Source of the DNA: Alphaproteobacteria bacterium
GTDB taxonomy: Bacteria; Pseudomonadota; Alphaproteobacteria; Rhizobiales; Aestuariivirgaceae
Direction of reading: 5' to 3'
Assembly (NCBI GenBank): GCA_024639035.1
Contig: JAHEJE010000011.1
Span: 1-6,341, forward strand
DNA length: 6,341 nt
Shown here piece by piece: positions 5,629 through 6,341 of this stretch. Every line of letters begins with the position of its first letter. Position 1 is the stretch's first letter. The translations under genes and the position numbers were made by a program. The notes beneath the pieces were generated by a model. The model did no database searches and was not told the origin of the DNA. It was given only the letters and a program-made list of their open reading frames with translations.

Positions 5629-6341
5629 ATGAGCGATGCAGACATAGATTCATCCCAGGCTCCGCTCGTCGAGCATCTGGTCGAACTGCGCTCCCGGCTG
5701 ATCCGTTCGGTACTCGGTTTCGCCGTTGCCTTCGTGGTCAGTTTCTATTTTGCCGACGAGATATTCTCGTTCCTGCTGTTGCCCTACGAGTGGGCGGTTG
5801 GTGATAGCACCGAGTTAAAGCTGATCTTCACCGCACCGCAGGAATTCTTCTTCACCCAGCTCAAGATCGGCATGTTCGGCGGGTTGTTTCTGGCGTTTCC
5901 GCTGATCGCCACGCAGATCTACCGGTTCGTGGCGCCGGGGTTGTACAAGAACGAAAAAGCGGCCTTCCGGCCTTATCTGATTGCGACGCCGTTCCTGTTC
6001 GTTGCCGGTGCGGCGCTGGTGTTCTTCTTGATTATGCCGGTCGCACTCAGCTTCTTTGCCAGCTTTGAGTGGAGCGGCGGCGAGCAGAACAAGGCGTCGA
6101 TCACCATGCTGCCTCGCGTTTCCGAATACCTCAGCCTGACAATGACTTTGATCCTGGCCTTCGGCATATGCTTCCAGCTGCCGGTGGTCCTGACGCTGCT
6201 GGGGCGCATCGGCGTCGTTTCCGCCGACCAGCTCAGGAACGGCCGCAAGTATGCCATCGTCGGCGTGGTGGCGATTGCTGCGGTTTTCACGCCGCCGGAC
6301 CCGTTCTCCCAGCTCGGCCTGGCCATCCCCATGTGCCTGCT
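5629..6341 (+). CDS. tatC: Sec-independent protein translocase subunit TatC, 3' end outside the window
   Basis: TatC is the polytopic inner-membrane core of the Tat translocase and binds the twin-arginine signal peptide. 237 complete codons are visible and the frame is open at the right edge; the family is usually about 250-280 residues, so only the last membrane segment and tail are missing. Motifs seen: cytoplasmic EHLVELRSRL (15-24), transmembrane helix 1 (about 27-47), and the periplasmic segment leading to TAPQEFFF. The first cytoplasmic loop is YRFVAPGLYKNEKAAF, with E109 matching the signal-peptide-binding glutamate region of E. coli. The second cytoplasmic loop has LGRIGVVSADQLRNGRKYA, and the signature FTPPDPFSQ carries D224. 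ATG 5629 follows tatB by 12 bp with a GAAGG ribosome-binding site. All conserved residues I can check are present. Confidence 0.96.
   Translation, partial: MSDADIDSSQAPLVEHLVELRSRLIRSVLGFAVAFVVSFYFADEIFSFLLLPYEWAVGDSTELKLIFTAPQEFFFTQLKIGMFGGLFLAFPLIATQIYRFVAPGLYKNEKAAFRPYLIATPFLFVAGAALVFFLIMPVALSFFASFEWSGGEQNKASITMLPRVSEYLSLTMTLILAFGICFQLPVVLTLLGRIGVVSADQLRNGRKYAIVGVVAIAAVFTPPDPFSQLGLAIPMCL

Overview
The window looks like a conserved core-chromosome block of an alphaproteobacterium, most probably a member of the Hyphomicrobiales (Rhizobiales). The reasons are the gene order SPOR-domain protein, nagZ, scpA, scpB, tatA, tatB, tatC on one strand, the moderately high G+C with GC-rich third codon positions, and protein sequences typical of that group. 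Examples are the TatA hinge FGRGKI, the TatB turn GPKDLP and the ScpB segment GRRRTPGRP. The sequence alone does not allow a genus to be named.

Layout, all on the + strand. Bases 3-809 hold the 3' part of a SPOR-domain envelope protein that begins upstream of the window. Bases 861-1877 hold nagZ, a cytoplasmic peptidoglycan-recycling glucosaminidase. A 104-bp spacer containing a short hairpin leads to scpA (1982-2806) and scpB (start most likely 2889, stop 3587), which encode the kleisin and winged-helix subunits of the Smc condensin. Bases 3665-4792 encode an FbpC/PotA-type ABC importer ATPase with no permease or binding-protein gene in the window. It sits where many relatives run directly from scpB to tatA. 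A 99-bp spacer with a possible promoter precedes tatA (4892-5125), tatB (5197-5616) and tatC (5629 to the window end, truncated).

How the genes fit together: the SPOR protein probably binds peptidoglycan at the division site, and NagZ processes peptidoglycan turnover fragments. ScpA and ScpB act with Smc (not in the window) in chromosome organisation and segregation. TatABC is a complete folded-protein export translocase, apart from the missing tatC 3' end. The ABC ATPase has no evident functional link to its neighbours.

I see no CRISPR array, tRNA, rRNA, insertion sequence or phage gene, and no convincing new system. The points most worth a second look are the lone ABC ATPase, the perfect 9-bp inverted repeat abutting its start codon, the placement of the scpB start, and small peculiarities of TatB and the spacers. 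No gene-free stretch exceeds about 105 bp.
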